The notes below the pieces were generated by a model. It made no database searches. It saw only the letters and a program-made list of their open reading frames with translations, and was not told the origin of the DNA. Shown in pieces: positions 8,568 to 17,200 of a stretch of 64,000 nt of DNA. The position numbers were made by a program, and so were the translations under genes. The DNA is from Azospirillum fermentarium (GTDB lineage Bacteria > Pseudomonadota > Alphaproteobacteria > Azospirillales > Azospirillaceae), in assembly GCF_025961205.1 (NCBI RefSeq), contig NZ_JAOQNH010000003.1:392501-456500 (forward strand). Reading direction: 5' to 3'. Each line of letters opens with the position of its first letter. Position 1 is the first letter of the stretch.

Positions 8568-9977
8568 TCAAACGGAGTAATACATCTTGTACTCGATCGG
8601 GTGCGGCATGGTTTCGAAGGCCATCAGCTCTTCGGTGCGCAGGTCGATGTAGGACTCGATGAAGTCCTTCGTGAAGACATCGCCCTTCTGCAGGAAGGCG
8701 CTGTCGGCACGCAGGCTGTCGAGCGCTTCACGCAGCGAACCGCAGACGGTCGGAACCTGGGCCAGCTCTTCCGGCGGCAGGTCGTACAGGTTCTTGTCCA
8801 TGGCATCGCCGGGATGGATCTTGTTCTGGATACCATCCAGGCCGGCCATCAGCATGGCGGCGAAGGCCAGATACGGGTTGGCCGACGGATCGGGGAAGCG
8901 GACTTCCACGCGCTTGCCCTTCGGCGAGGCCACGTACGGGATACGGCAGGAGGCCGAACGGTTGCGGGCCGAGTAGGCCAGCAGCACCGGGGCTTCATAG
9001 CCGGGGACCAGACGCTTGTAGCTGTTGGTCGAGGGGTTGGTGAAGGCGTTCAGCGCCTTGGCATGCTTGATGATGCCGCCGATGTAGTACAGCGCCAGCT
9101 CCGACAGGTCGGCGTACTGGTTGCCGGCGAACAGCGGCTGGCCGTCCTTCCAGATCGACTGGTGGCAGTGCATGCCCGAGCCGTTGTCGCCGAACACCGG
9201 CTTCGGCATGAAGGTCGCGGTCTTGCCGTACGCATGCGCGACGTTGTGCACGACGTACTTGTAGTACTGCATGTTGTCGGCGGTGCGGACCAGCGTGTCG
9301 AACTTGATGCCCAGTTCGTGCTGCGAGGCCGCCACTTCATGGTGGTGCTTTTCGACCGGCACGCCCATTTCGGCCAGCACGCTCAGCATTTCGGCGCGCA
9401 GGTCGTTGGCGCTGTCCACCGGCGGAACCGGGAAGTAGCCGCCCTTGATGCCCGGGCGGTGACCCAGGTTGCCTTCCGGATAGTCGCGGCCGGAGGTGTA
9501 GGGGCCTTCTTCCGAGTTGAACTCGTAGGAGACCTTGTGCATGTCCACCTGGAACTTCACGTCGTCGAAGACGAAGAATTCGGCTTCGGGACCGAAGAAC
9601 ACGGTGTCGCCGATGCCGGCGGAAGCGGTGTACTTCTCAGCGGCCTTGGCGATGCCGCGCGGGCAGCGGGCGTAGTTCTGGCCGGTGGAGGGTTCCAGCA
9701 CGTCGCACAGGATGTTCAGCGTCGGCTGGGCGGCGAACGGGTCCATGATGGCGGTGGAGGCGTCGAGCTTCAGGATCATGTCCGACTCGTTGATCGCCTT
9801 CCAGCCGGCGATCGACGAACCGTCGAACATGATGCCGTCCTCGAAAACGTCCTCATCGATCGTCGAGACGTGCTGGGCGGTGTGATGCAGCTTGCCCCGC
9901 GGATCCGTGAAGCGGAGGTCCACGTACTTGACGTCGTGTTCCTTAATCAGGTCGAAGACCTTGCTGATGTCGGACAT
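8568..9977 (-). CDS. glnA: Glutamine synthetase type I
   Basis: Dodecameric class I glutamine synthetase (469 aa), which condenses ammonium and glutamate with ATP in the cytoplasm. It opens with FDLIKEHDVKYVDLRFTDPR and contains the expected active-site blocks DGSSIAGW, GPEAEFFVFD, NGSGMHCHQSIW and RNRSASCRIPYV. Tyr398 in KNLYDLPPEE is the adenylylation site used by GlnE to switch the enzyme off under nitrogen sufficiency. It is 222 bp downstream of glnB on the same strand, the usual alphaproteobacterial arrangement, so it can be transcribed from the glnB promoter and possibly from its own. Length and start (ATG, MSDISKVF) match the family. Confidence 0.98.
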   Translation of the reverse strand: MSDISKVFDLIKEHDVKYVDLRFTDPRGKLHHTAQHVSTIDEDVFEDGIMFDGSSIAGWKAINESDMILKLDASTAIMDPFAAQPTLNILCDVLEPSTGQNYARCPRGIAKAAEKYTASAGIGDTVFFGPEAEFFVFDDVKFQVDMHKVSYEFNSEEGPYTSGRDYPEGNLGHRPGIKGGYFPVPPVDSANDLRAEMLSVLAEMGVPVEKHHHEVAASQHELGIKFDTLVRTADNMQYYKYVVHNVAHAYGKTATFMPKPVFGDNGSGMHCHQSIWKDGQPLFAGNQYADLSELALYYIGGIIKHAKALNAFTNPSTNSYKRLVPGYEAPVLLAYSARNRSASCRIPYVASPKGKRVEVRFPDPSANPYLAFAAMLMAGLDGIQNKIHPGDAMDKNLYDLPPEELAQVPTVCGSLREALDSLRADSAFLQKGDVFTKDFIESYIDLRTEELMAFETMPHPIEYKMYYSV

Positions 9978-10097
9978 GTCTTATTTTCCACGCTGGTAAG
10001 GACGTTTTTGGTACCCGCCCGCGTCGCGTCCGCCCGCCGGTCCCGGCGGAATGCCGCGGGGCCTCAGTCGGGAACGGGTGACGGCGCGTGCGGGCGC

Positions 10098-10126
10098 TTT
10101 ATGTCATGCCTTGCCCCGCCGTACAA
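10098..10126 (-). promoter_or_regulatory. Possible sigma-70 promoter for glnA
   Basis: In the glnB-glnA gap, the minus strand has TTGTAC, a 17-bp spacer and CATAAA, about 120 bp before the glnA start. The match to consensus is modest (three of six and four of six), so this is only a candidate for a glnA promoter independent of glnB. Confidence 0.25.
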
Positions 10127-10199
10127 CGAGCCTTTGCCGGCCCGTGGAAAAAGCGGGGGAACCCGTGTGCATGCGGACGGGATGCCCGGCGGGGCGGGA

Positions 10200-10538
10200 T
10201 CAGATGGCGTCGTTCCCCTTTTCGCCGGTGCGGATGCGGATCACCTCTTCAACCGGCGTCACGAAGATCTTGCCGTCACCGATGCGGCCCGTGTGGGCGG
10301 CCTGCTGGATCGCCTCGATCGCGCGCTCGACCAGGGTGTCTTCCATCACCACCTCGATCTTCACCTTCGGCAGAAAGTCCACGACGTATTCCGCGCCGCG
10401 GTAAAGCTCGGTGTGGCCCTTCTGGCGGCCGAAGCCCTTGGCCTCGGTGACGGTGATCCCCTTGATCCCGACTTCGTGAAGGGCCTCCTTCACCTCGTCG
10501 AGCTTGAACGGCTTGATGATGGCTTCGATCTTCTTCAT
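10200..10538 (-). CDS. glnB: Nitrogen regulatory protein P-II
   Basis: PII signal transducer (112 aa, normal length) that reports 2-oxoglutarate and energy status to the glutamine synthetase adenylyltransferase and NtrB. The start MKKIEAIIKPFKLDEVKEAL is canonical, and the T-loop carries the uridylylation residue Tyr51 in GHTELYRGAEYVVDFLPK. The C-terminal block GRIGDGKIFVTPVEEVIRIR is the second PII signature. A longer in-frame start exists upstream at 10673 but would add residues no PII has, so the ATG at 10538 is used. It is preceded by a sigma-54 promoter 68 bp upstream and followed by glnA. The direct linkage to glnA favours GlnB rather than GlnK. Confidence 0.97.
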   Translation of the reverse strand: MKKIEAIIKPFKLDEVKEALHEVGIKGITVTEAKGFGRQKGHTELYRGAEYVVDFLPKVKIEVVMEDTLVERAIEAIQQAAHTGRIGDGKIFVTPVEEVIRIRTGEKGNDAI

Positions 10539-10605
10539 GGGTCTCTCGTGTACGAGGTGCCAACGCCAGCGGGCGCCGTCCGCGCCGCGCCGGCATCCTG
10601 AACCG

Positions 10606-10622
10606 TTGCATGGATCGTGCCA
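10606..10622 (-). promoter_or_regulatory. Sigma-54 (RpoN) promoter upstream of glnB
   Basis: The minus strand reads TGGCACGATCCATGCAA. It has the invariant GG and GC of the -24/-12 elements with exactly ten bases between them, and TGGCAC is a perfect -24 box. It points at glnB and lies 68 bp before its start codon, as expected for NtrC-controlled glnBA. I could not find a convincing pair of NtrC enhancer sites further upstream. Confidence 0.8.
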
Positions 10623-10837
10623 CATCGGGCCGTGGGGCGCGGTGCCAGCCCCAGGCCGTTTGTGGGTGTTCATGCCACCGGGATCGGCAGTCGTGTGCCG
10701 ACGGATGAAGCGAAGTGAATATTATTTAGGCAAAAGACGCAAGCTGGCCGCACCGCCGCCCGAACAGAAAGTTAAACCGCCCAGACCCGCGCAAGCTCCG
10801 TTCCGGCGGAAAAAATGCGCCTTCGAAAAAACAGGGC

Positions 10838-10866
10838 TTGACCGCCCGGCGAAACTGTCGCATAAG
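10838..10866 (+). promoter_or_regulatory. Likely sigma-70 promoter of the tRNA-His gene
   Basis: TTGACC, a 17-bp spacer and CATAAG, with the -10 ending 13 bases before the mature tRNA 5' end. Five of six and four of six consensus bases at optimal spacing, on the strand and at the distance expected for a stable RNA promoter. Confidence 0.55.
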
Positions 10867-10879
10867 CCCGCCCACGGCG

Positions 10880-10955
10880 GCGGTGGTAGCTCAGTTGGTA
10901 GAGCTCTCGGTTGTGGTCCGAGTGGTCGTGGGTTCGAGTCCCATCCATCGCCCCA
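10880..10955 (+). tRNA. tRNA-His (GTG anticodon)
   Basis: All four stems fold: acceptor GCGGTGG/CCATCGC (one G-U), D stem GCTC/GAGC, anticodon stem CTCGG/CCGAG with loop TTGTGGT, and T stem GTGGG/CCCAT with loop TTCGAGT. The anticodon at 10913-10915 is GTG. The base before the acceptor (10879) is G and the discriminator is C, matching the extra G(-1):C73 pair unique to tRNA-His. CCA is genomically encoded at 10953-10955. Confidence 0.97.
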
Positions 10956-11112
10956 TCTTCTTCTGATTGCGGTTCGGCGCTTGGCGCATGAAACCGCAGG
11001 CACGGCCCTGGATAAGCGGTATTCCATCCGCAATCCGGGGTTTTTGTGTTTTTCACCTTGTGTTCCGCTATAGTCATTCATCCCGTTCCAACCGCAGGCA
11101 AAGGGGTGACCG

Positions 11113-11895
11113 TTGTTCCGAGAGAACAGGCTGAAGCGCACGCTGGCCGCCGGACGCCCGGCGCTGGGGTGCTGGCTGGACATGGCAAGCCCGGTCGCGG
11201 CGGAGATCATCGGGCTGGCCGGCTATGATTTCGTGGTGATCGACCACGAACACGGGCCGGGCACGCTGGCCGACGGGCAGCATCTGCTCCAGGCGCTGTC
11301 GGGCACCGCGGCCACGGCGGTGATGCGGGTGCCATCCAACGACCCCGTCTATCTCAAGCGCGCGCTCGATCTGGGGGTGGAGGGGATCATGGTCCCCTCG
11401 GTCAATTCCGCCGACGAGGCGCGGGCGGTGGTGGCCGCCTGCCGCTACCCGCCCGCCGGCATCCGCGGGGCGGCCTACGGCATGGCCCGCGGCGCCGATT
11501 ACGGGCTGGCGGGCACCCGCTACCGCGACACAGCCGCCGACGAGTTGTTCATCATCTGCCAGATCGAAACCGCGGATGCGGTGGCGGCGGTGCCGGACAT
11601 CGCCGCGGTGCCGGGGGTGGATTGCCTGTTCATCGGCCCCTACGACCTGTCGGGCAGCATCGGGCGGCTGGGCCGCTTCGACGAGCCCGAGGTGGCGGTC
11701 CTGCTGGACCGGGCGGAGCGGGCCATTCTGAACACCGGCACCGTTTACGGCACCATCCCGGTGCCGGGGCGGCCCATGGAAACCCTGCTGGAGCGCGGCT
11801 GCCGGCTGGTGGTGGCCGGCGGCGACATCGGGTTCGTGCGCCAGGGCGCCGTGGCGCAGGTGGAGGCGTTCCGCCGCGCCGTGGAGGAACGATGA
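11113..11895 (+). CDS. HpcH/HpaI family aldolase
   Basis: Class II, metal-dependent aldolase of the HpcH/HpaI family (260 aa), whose members cleave or form 2-keto-3-deoxy sugar acids or 4-hydroxy-2-oxo acids to pyruvate plus an aldehyde. Seen: FVVIDHEHGPG with the catalytic acid/histidine pair, VRVPSNDPVYLKRALDLG (here MRVPSND), GVEGIMVPSVNSADEA, the metal ligands in ICQIET and the LFIGPYDLSGSIG block. The start is a TTG at 11113 preceded by AAGGGG at 11101-11106; no in-frame ATG fits the homology. The stop overlaps the ATG of the NAD(P)H-hydrate repair gene. The exact substrate cannot be assigned. Confidence 0.9.
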   Translation: MFRENRLKRTLAAGRPALGCWLDMASPVAAEIIGLAGYDFVVIDHEHGPGTLADGQHLLQALSGTAATAVMRVPSNDPVYLKRALDLGVEGIMVPSVNSADEARAVVAACRYPPAGIRGAAYGMARGADYGLAGTRYRDTAADELFIICQIETADAVAAVPDIAAVPGVDCLFIGPYDLSGSIGRLGRFDEPEVAVLLDRAERAILNTGTVYGTIPVPGRPMETLLERGCRLVVAGGDIGFVRQGAVAQVEAFRRAVEER

Positions 11896-13400
11896 CGGGC
11901 GGAACGGAACTTCTGACCACCGGCCAGATGGGGCGGGCCGACGCGCTGGCCATGGAAAGCGGCGTGCCGGGGCCGGTGCTGATGGACAACGCCGGCACGG
12001 CGGTGGCCTCCGCCATCCTGGCGCGGTGGAGCCGGCGCCCGGTGGTGGTGCTGTGCGGTCCCGGCAACAACGGCGGCGACGGCTTCGTCATCGCCCGCCG
12101 GCTGACGGAGGCCGGGTGGCCGGTGCGGCTGGGTCTTCTGGGCGACCGCGGGCGGCTGGCCGGCGATGCCGCCGGGGCCGCGGCGCTGTGGACCGGCAGC
12201 GTGGAGGCCGCCACGCCGGCCCTGCTGGCCGCCGACCCGGCGGCGGGCGAGCCGCTGGTGGTGGACGCCCTGTTCGGGGCCGGGCTGTCGCGCCCGCTGG
12301 ACGGCATGGCGCTGGGGCTGGTGCGGGCCATGGCCGGGCGCACGGTGGTGGCGGTGGATGTGCCCAGCGGCGTGCATGGCGACACGGGTGCGGTGCTGGG
12401 CGATGCGCCCACGGCGGCGCTGACCGTCACCTTCTTCCGGCCCAAGCCGGGGCACCGGCTGCTGCCGGGGCGGCTGCGCTGCGGCGAACTGGTGGTGGCC
12501 GACATCGGCATTCCGCCCGCCGTGCTCGATGTCATCGGCCCGCGGCAATGGGACAACGGCCCGGCCCTGTGGGGCGCGCGCTATCCCTGGCCGGCGCCCG
12601 ACGGGCACAAATTCGCCCGCGGCCACGCGCTGGTGCTGGGCGGCGGGCGCATGACCGGCGCGGCGCGGCTGGCGGCGCGGGCCGCCTTGCGCGTGGGGGC
12701 CGGGCTGGTGACGGTGGCGTGCCCGGCGGCGGCGTTTCCCATCTATGCCGCCGGCTCCCCCAGCCTGCTGATCGAGCCCTTGGGGGAAGAGGGGGATTTC
12801 GCCGCCCTGCTGGCCGACACCCGCCGCAACGCCCTGCTGCTCGGCCCTGGTGCCGGGCGGACGCCGGCGGTGCGGCGGCAGGTGCTGGCGGCGGTGGGCA
12901 GCGGGCGGGGGTGCGTGCTGGACGCCGACGCGCTCAGCGTCTTCGCCCCCGATCCGGCGGCCCTGCTGAACCGGCTGCACGGGGCGTGCGTGCTGACGCC
13001 CCACGACGGCGAATACGCCCGCCTGTTCCCCGGAGTGACGGCGGACGGGCCGGCGGGCGACCGGCTGGCGCGGGCGCGGGCGGCGGCGGAGCGCTGCGGG
13101 GCGGTGGTCCTGCTCAAGGGGGCCGACACGGTGATTGCCGCCGCCGACGGGCGGGCGGCCATCAACGCCAACGCCCCCCCCGATCTGGCGACCGCCGGGG
13201 CGGGGGACGTGCTGGCCGGGCTGATCGCCGGGCTGCTGGCCCAGGGCATGGACGCCTTCGGCGCGGCGTGCGCCGGGGCGTGGCTGCATGGGGCGGCGGC
13301 GGCGGTCTTCGGCCCCGGCCTGATTGCCGAAGACCTGCCCGACACGCTGCCCGCCGTGCTGCGGGCGCTGAAGGCGGGAAAGCCGGTTCAGCCGGCCTGA
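11892..13400 (+). CDS. nnr: Bifunctional NAD(P)H-hydrate epimerase / ADP-dependent dehydratase
   Basis: Metabolite-repair enzyme of 502 aa that converts damaged hydrated NAD(P)H back to the active cofactor. The N-terminal YjeF epimerase domain (about residues 1-215) has VVVLCGPGNNGGDGFVIAR and VAVDVPSGVHGDTG. The C-terminal ribokinase-like dehydratase domain has GHALVLGGGRMTGAARLAAR, LLGPGAGRTP, VLDADALSVFA, LTPHDGEYARLF and the ATP-site motif TAGAGDVLAGLIAGLLAQG. The ATG at 11892 overlaps the aldolase stop (ATGA), so the two are one transcript. The last 13 bases overlap the convergent ACT-domain gene. Confidence 0.95.
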   Translation: MTGGTELLTTGQMGRADALAMESGVPGPVLMDNAGTAVASAILARWSRRPVVVLCGPGNNGGDGFVIARRLTEAGWPVRLGLLGDRGRLAGDAAGAAALWTGSVEAATPALLAADPAAGEPLVVDALFGAGLSRPLDGMALGLVRAMAGRTVVAVDVPSGVHGDTGAVLGDAPTAALTVTFFRPKPGHRLLPGRLRCGELVVADIGIPPAVLDVIGPRQWDNGPALWGARYPWPAPDGHKFARGHALVLGGGRMTGAARLAARAALRVGAGLVTVACPAAAFPIYAAGSPSLLIEPLGEEGDFAALLADTRRNALLLGPGAGRTPAVRRQVLAAVGSGRGCVLDADALSVFAPDPAALLNRLHGACVLTPHDGEYARLFPGVTADGPAGDRLARARAAAERCGAVVLLKGADTVIAAADGRAAINANAPPDLATAGAGDVLAGLIAGLLAQGMDAFGAACAGAWLHGAAAAVFGPGLIAEDLPDTLPAVLRALKAGKPVQPA

Positions 13401-13924
13401 ACGGTGCAGGTCAGGCCCAGCATTTCCGCCGTGTTGGCCACCGCCGACAGGCAGGCGTCGGCGCGGTCCGGCGGCAACGACACCGCGAAGCGGATGACGT
13501 AGCGCCCGTCCTCGCCGCCGGGCAGGGTCTGGGCCTCCAGCCGCACGATGTTGGCGGTGGACTGGGTGAAGATCTCCGACAGGCGGGCGATCAGCCCCGG
13601 CTGGTCGCCGCCGCTCACCTCGATCCGGTGGGTGACCAGCCCCAGCGGGCCGGGGTTGGGGTCATAGGTGAAGGGGGTGACGGTCAGCCGCGCCCCGTCC
13701 AGTTCCGTCAGCGCCGACAGACTGTCGGTCAGCGCCGCCACCGTCAGCCCGTCCGGCAATTCGCACACCGCCGAGAAATCCGCCCCCTGGCCCAGGGCGG
13801 CGAAGCTGACGTCGCGCAGGTTCACCCCCTGCTCGAACAGAGCGCCGGTCACCGCCGACACCAGCCCCACCCGGTCGGGGCCCAGCACCGACACCAGAGC
13901 CACCGATTCCGTCGATTTGGTCAT
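13388..13924 (-). CDS. ACT-domain protein, GcvR-like
   Basis: Cytoplasmic protein of 178 aa made of two ACT-type ligand-binding modules: VALVSVLGPDRVGLVSAVTG near the N-terminus and HRIEVSGGDQPGLIARLSEI in the second half. This layout matches the glycine cleavage repressor GcvR and related amino-acid-sensing ACT proteins, with no DNA-binding domain. I start at the ATG at 13924 because GGGAGGA lies eight bases before it and the longer frame upstream has low-complexity, unhomologous residues. It converges on nnr, overlapping it by 13 bp. Which ligand or partner it uses is not visible. Confidence 0.83.
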   Translation of the reverse strand: MTKSTESVALVSVLGPDRVGLVSAVTGALFEQGVNLRDVSFAALGQGADFSAVCELPDGLTVAALTDSLSALTELDGARLTVTPFTYDPNPGPLGLVTHRIEVSGGDQPGLIARLSEIFTQSTANIVRLEAQTLPGGEDGRYVIRFAVSLPPDRADACLSAVANTAEMLGLTCTVQAG

Positions 13925-14015
13925 TCTCTTTTCCTCCCGTTGGCCGGTTTCAGGGCAGCGAGTATCCCCGATCCGGCGGCGGGAGGGGATAGGAATCCTT
14001 GCCGGCGGGGCATGG

Positions 14016-15119
14016 CTAGCATTGCCGTTCGACCGCCCGGGCGCAGTCGATGGCCATCGAGACGTCATAGCTTACAACGCTGAATTTCACGAAAGCCCCG
14101 ATGATACGGGTGATGGGGTCATTGTCCTGATGAAGCATCGCGGTGCCGATGCCCGACAGGGCGCCACGAAATGCCGATCCCAGAACGGCGTCGAGATCGA
14201 TGGTCCCGTTTTGCAGGCCGGACGACGCGGCGCTGCACACGGCCGCTGCCGCGCCGCCGGTCAAGATCACATTGCTTTCGGATTTCGTTTCCAAAAAGCT
14301 CTGGCACGCCGTTTCGCCCACCAGTGCGACGTAGCACAGGGCCTGCCGTTTGGATATTTCCGCTGGGGCGCATCGGTGGCTGACGGATGGCGGGCGATAG
14401 GACACGGCGGGTTGCACGGCCGGAGGCTGGACATGGGGTGGCTGTTCGACGCTCCGTGGTAACTCATCCTGGCTGTGGTACAGCCTCAGGGTGTAGCGGT
14501 CTCCCCGGGTGACTATAGGTTCTTCCGCCGCACTGTCCCGGGCTGCCGCCATGATGGCAGCGAGGACCACAGCGGCTTCGGAGGATGTGTAGGGGCCTGA
14601 TGACACGGCATACCAGCCATTGAGCGCCAGCAGCACCAGATAGGGCTCGGGTTGCGGGGCCCTGTGTTGCAAGGACCGGGCAATTTCGACCGCATCGTCG
14701 GCGGATGACCGGCTGGCCACCTGTACCCAGCGCATGCCATCCCGTGCCCATGCGCCGGGTGTAAGGGGCAGGCTGGCAAGGGAGTCGAGCGCCGTCTTTC
14801 GTCCGCGGTAGGCGGATTCGATGCAGGACGCGTCCACCGAGCCGTAGCCGGTCCGGCATCGTGTGTTCCGGTCTTGAATCCAGCGGATCTGCCCCTTTTT
14901 CAACAGGTCGGCATCGCTGGGGGACAGGGTGCGGATGTAGCTGCGGTAGGACGCGCTCATCTCGCGGTCCAGAAAAGACAGATCCCGATTGTGACAGACG
15001 AACACTTCGACGGCATCGCTCACGGCGGTGCAATCGTAGCTGGGGGAATAGGTTTGGGCATGGGCCAGTCCGGCGATGCCCAGGAACAAGGCCGTCAAAA
15101 GGCAGAGGAAACCATACAT
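14016..15119 (-). CDS. Exported LprI/DUF1311-like protein with SPOR-like region
   Basis: Protein of 367 aa with a clear signal peptide (LCLLTALFLGIAGLAHA, cleaved after AHAQ). Residues about 25-95 resemble the LprI/DUF1311 domain: paired cysteines in YDCTAVSDAVEVFVCHNRDL, LDREMSASYR and GQIRWIQDRNTRC. Residues about 125-200 look like a SPOR-type repeat fold (WVQVASRSSADDAVEIARSL ... WYAVSSGPY), usually a peptidoglycan-binding module. A proline-rich linker leads to a cysteine-rich C-terminal part with a small alanine-rich segment and a final cysteine. The gene stands alone and convergent with the upstream gene's neighbour. Domain names are from pattern recognition; function unknown. Confidence 0.72.
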   Translation of the reverse strand: MYGFLCLLTALFLGIAGLAHAQTYSPSYDCTAVSDAVEVFVCHNRDLSFLDREMSASYRSYIRTLSPSDADLLKKGQIRWIQDRNTRCRTGYGSVDASCIESAYRGRKTALDSLASLPLTPGAWARDGMRWVQVASRSSADDAVEIARSLQHRAPQPEPYLVLLALNGWYAVSSGPYTSSEAAVVLAAIMAAARDSAAEEPIVTRGDRYTLRLYHSQDELPRSVEQPPHVQPPAVQPAVSYRPPSVSHRCAPAEISKRQALCYVALVGETACQSFLETKSESNVILTGGAAAAVCSAASSGLQNGTIDLDAVLGSAFRGALSGIGTAMLHQDNDPITRIIGAFVKFSVVSYDVSMAIDCARAVERQC

Positions 15120-15333
15120 GCGTCCGCCCCACGTTCTGAGAGTGCCATGGCGGAAGGTATCATTTTCAGAAGATGATATTAATGGTTAATATACTTTTGA
15201 GAGATGTTGTGGGCCAAGAAAAACCTTCCGGTATTCTCTTCTTCAAGCATCGAAACCAAAGGGGATGGATATCCTGACCGGGCGGCTGGGAACGAGAAAG
15301 GCCCACGCGTACCGCCACCGTGTGCAGGGAAAC
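15120..15333. other. Non-coding gap upstream of the LprI-like gene and downstream of ahpF
   Basis: The stretch is A+T-richer near 15160-15250 and should carry the promoter of the minus-strand LprI-like gene, but I see no convincing -35/-10 pair. No plausible small ORF or RNA was recognised apart from the terminator starting at 15334. Confidence 0.5.
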
Positions 15334-15372
15334 GGCAAAGGCCCCGGTGCTCTCCGCACCGGGGCCTTTGCC
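15334..15372 (-). terminator. Strong hairpin terminator downstream of ahpF
   Basis: Perfect 17-bp stem (GGCAAAGGCCCCGGTGC and its complement) with a five-base loop TCTCC, starting 34 bp after the ahpF stop. The stem is unusually long; the T-run beyond it on the minus strand is short (GTTTCCC). Confidence 0.75.
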
Positions 15373-15405
15373 TGGGTTCACAATCACCCCTTGCCGCCCG
15401 CGGGC

Positions 15406-16992
15406 TCAGACCGCCGCCAGTTCCTTCTCGTCCGCCGGGACCGGCGTGCGGATCAGGTAGTCGAAGGCGGACAGGGCGGCCTTGGCCCCTTCGCCCATGG
15501 CGATGATGATCTGCTTGTACGGCACCGTGGTGGCGTCGCCCGCCGCGAACACACCGGGCGCGGAGGTCTGGCCGCGGGCGTCCACCTCGATCTCGCCGCG
15601 GGGCGACAGGGCCAGCGTGCCCTTCAGCCATTCGGTGTTGGGGACAAGGCCGATCTGGACGAAGATGCCTTCCAGGTCGATGCGCTTGACCGCGTCGGTG
15701 GTGCGGTCCTTGTACGACAGGCCGGTCACCCGGGTGCCGTCACCGTGGACCTCGGTGGTCAGGGCCGAGGTGATGACGGTGACGTTGGGCAGCGAGCGCA
15801 GCTTGGCCTGGAGCACCGCATCGGCGCGCAGCTGGCCGTCGAACTCGATCAGCGTCACCTGGGCGACGATGCCGGCCAGGTCGATGGCCGCCTCCACGCC
15901 GGAATTGCCGCCGCCGATCACCGCCACCCGTTTGCCCTTGAACAGCGGGCCGTCGCAGTGGGGGCAATAGGCCACACCCTTGTTGCGGTATTCCGCCTCG
16001 CCCGGGACGTTCATCTGCCGCCAGCGGGCGCCGGTGGACAGGATGACGGTGCGGGCGCGCAACGACGCACCATTCGCCAGCTGCACTTCGATCAGGCCGC
16101 CCGGCACCGCGGCGGGCACCAGCTTTTCGGCGCGCTGCAGGTTCATCACGTCAACCTCATACTCCTTGACGTGGTGTTCCAGGGCGGCGGCCAGCTTCGG
16201 CCCCTCGGTGTGGGCGACGGAGATGAAGTTCTCGATCGCCATGGTGTCCAGCACCTGCCCGCCGAAGCGTTCGGCGGCCACCCCGGTGCGGATGCCCTTG
16301 CGGGCGGCGTAGATGGCGGCGGCACCGCCGGCGGGACCGCCGCCGATCACCAGCACCTCGAACGGGGCCTTGGTCCTGATCTTCTCCGCCGCGCGGTCCG
16401 ACGCGCCGGTGTCCAGCTTGGCGACGATCTGCTCCAGGCTCATGCGGCCCTGGGCGAACGGCTCGCCGTTGAGGAAGACCGAGGGCACGGCCATGATCTG
16501 GCGCGCCGTCACCTCGTCCTGGAACAGCGCGCCGTCGATGGCGACATGCTTGATCCGCGGGTTCAGCACGCTCATGGCGTTCAGCGCCTGCACCACGTCG
16601 GGGCAGTTCTGGCACGACAGCGAGAAATAGGTTTCGAAGAGGAAGTCGCCGTCCAGATCCTTGACCTGCTGGATGACCTCCTCCGACTCCTTGGGCGGGT
16701 TGCCGCCGACCTGCAGCAGAGCCAGGATCAGGGAGTTGAATTCGTGGCCCATGGGCAGGCCGGCGAACCGCACGCCGATGTCGGTGCCCACGCGGTTGAT
16801 GGCGAACGAGGGCGTGCGCGCGTCGTCGCGGCGCACCAGCGTGATCTTGTCCGACAGCGATGCGATGTCGGTGAGCAGGCTCAGCAGTTCCTGGGACTTG
16901 GCGCCATCGTCGAGAGAGGCAGCCAGTTCCACCGGCTGGGTGATCCGTTCGAAATAGGCCCGCAACTGGCCCTTCACACCGTCGTCCAGCAT
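15406..16992 (-). CDS. ahpF: Alkyl hydroperoxide reductase subunit F (NADH:peroxiredoxin reductase)
   Basis: Flavoprotein (528 aa) that passes electrons from NADH to AhpC so it can keep reducing peroxides. The N-terminal double thioredoxin-fold domain (to about residue 200) carries the CQNC redox pair. The C-terminal thioredoxin-reductase-like part has the FAD motif VIGGGPAGGAAAIYA, the active-site CPHCDG, the NADH motif VAVIGGGNSGVEAAIDLA and the late GVFAAGDATTVPYKQ. The ATG at 16992 (MLDDGVKGQLRAYFERI) has AAAGGAG eight bases upstream and matches the family start; the frame continues upstream without homology. It follows ahpC by 208 bp. Confidence 0.96.
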   Translation of the reverse strand: MLDDGVKGQLRAYFERITQPVELAASLDDGAKSQELLSLLTDIASLSDKITLVRRDDARTPSFAINRVGTDIGVRFAGLPMGHEFNSLILALLQVGGNPPKESEEVIQQVKDLDGDFLFETYFSLSCQNCPDVVQALNAMSVLNPRIKHVAIDGALFQDEVTARQIMAVPSVFLNGEPFAQGRMSLEQIVAKLDTGASDRAAEKIRTKAPFEVLVIGGGPAGGAAAIYAARKGIRTGVAAERFGGQVLDTMAIENFISVAHTEGPKLAAALEHHVKEYEVDVMNLQRAEKLVPAAVPGGLIEVQLANGASLRARTVILSTGARWRQMNVPGEAEYRNKGVAYCPHCDGPLFKGKRVAVIGGGNSGVEAAIDLAGIVAQVTLIEFDGQLRADAVLQAKLRSLPNVTVITSALTTEVHGDGTRVTGLSYKDRTTDAVKRIDLEGIFVQIGLVPNTEWLKGTLALSPRGEIEVDARGQTSAPGVFAAGDATTVPYKQIIIAMGEGAKAALSAFDYLIRTPVPADEKELAAV

Positions 16993-17129
16993 AACGATGG
17001 CTCCTTTGATTTTCTGGTTTTTCGGCGTTGCCCGGCTCACATCACCGCCGCGCGGCAGGGGGCGCGTGCGGGTGCCGGGGATCGGCGGCCGGGTCTGGAA
17101 ACAGCGGGTCCAGGGCCGGGGGCCGGACC

Positions 17130-17160
17130 CCGCGGGGGCCGCCAGGAGCGGCACCCGCGG
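17130..17160. repeat. G+C-rich hairpin between ahpC and ahpF
   Basis: Thirteen-base arms (CCGCGGGGGCCGC and its complement with one mismatch) around a five-base loop, 40 bp after the ahpC stop. There is no following T-run, so it is more likely an mRNA-stabilising or attenuating stem that keeps ahpC message more abundant than ahpF than a true terminator; this is inference. Confidence 0.45.
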
Positions 17161-17200
17161 GGGGTATCAGGCGATGTGGCCGGAAGGCCGGAGCGGCAGA

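Noticed and set aside
10956..11112. tRNA terminator from the small stem GCGG/CCGC before a T-run near 11020-11055
   Set aside because: Only four base pairs with a long loop and separated from the T-run; too weak to call.
17130..17160. Rho-independent terminator between ahpC and ahpF
   Set aside because: No U-tract on either strand, so listed as a hairpin only.
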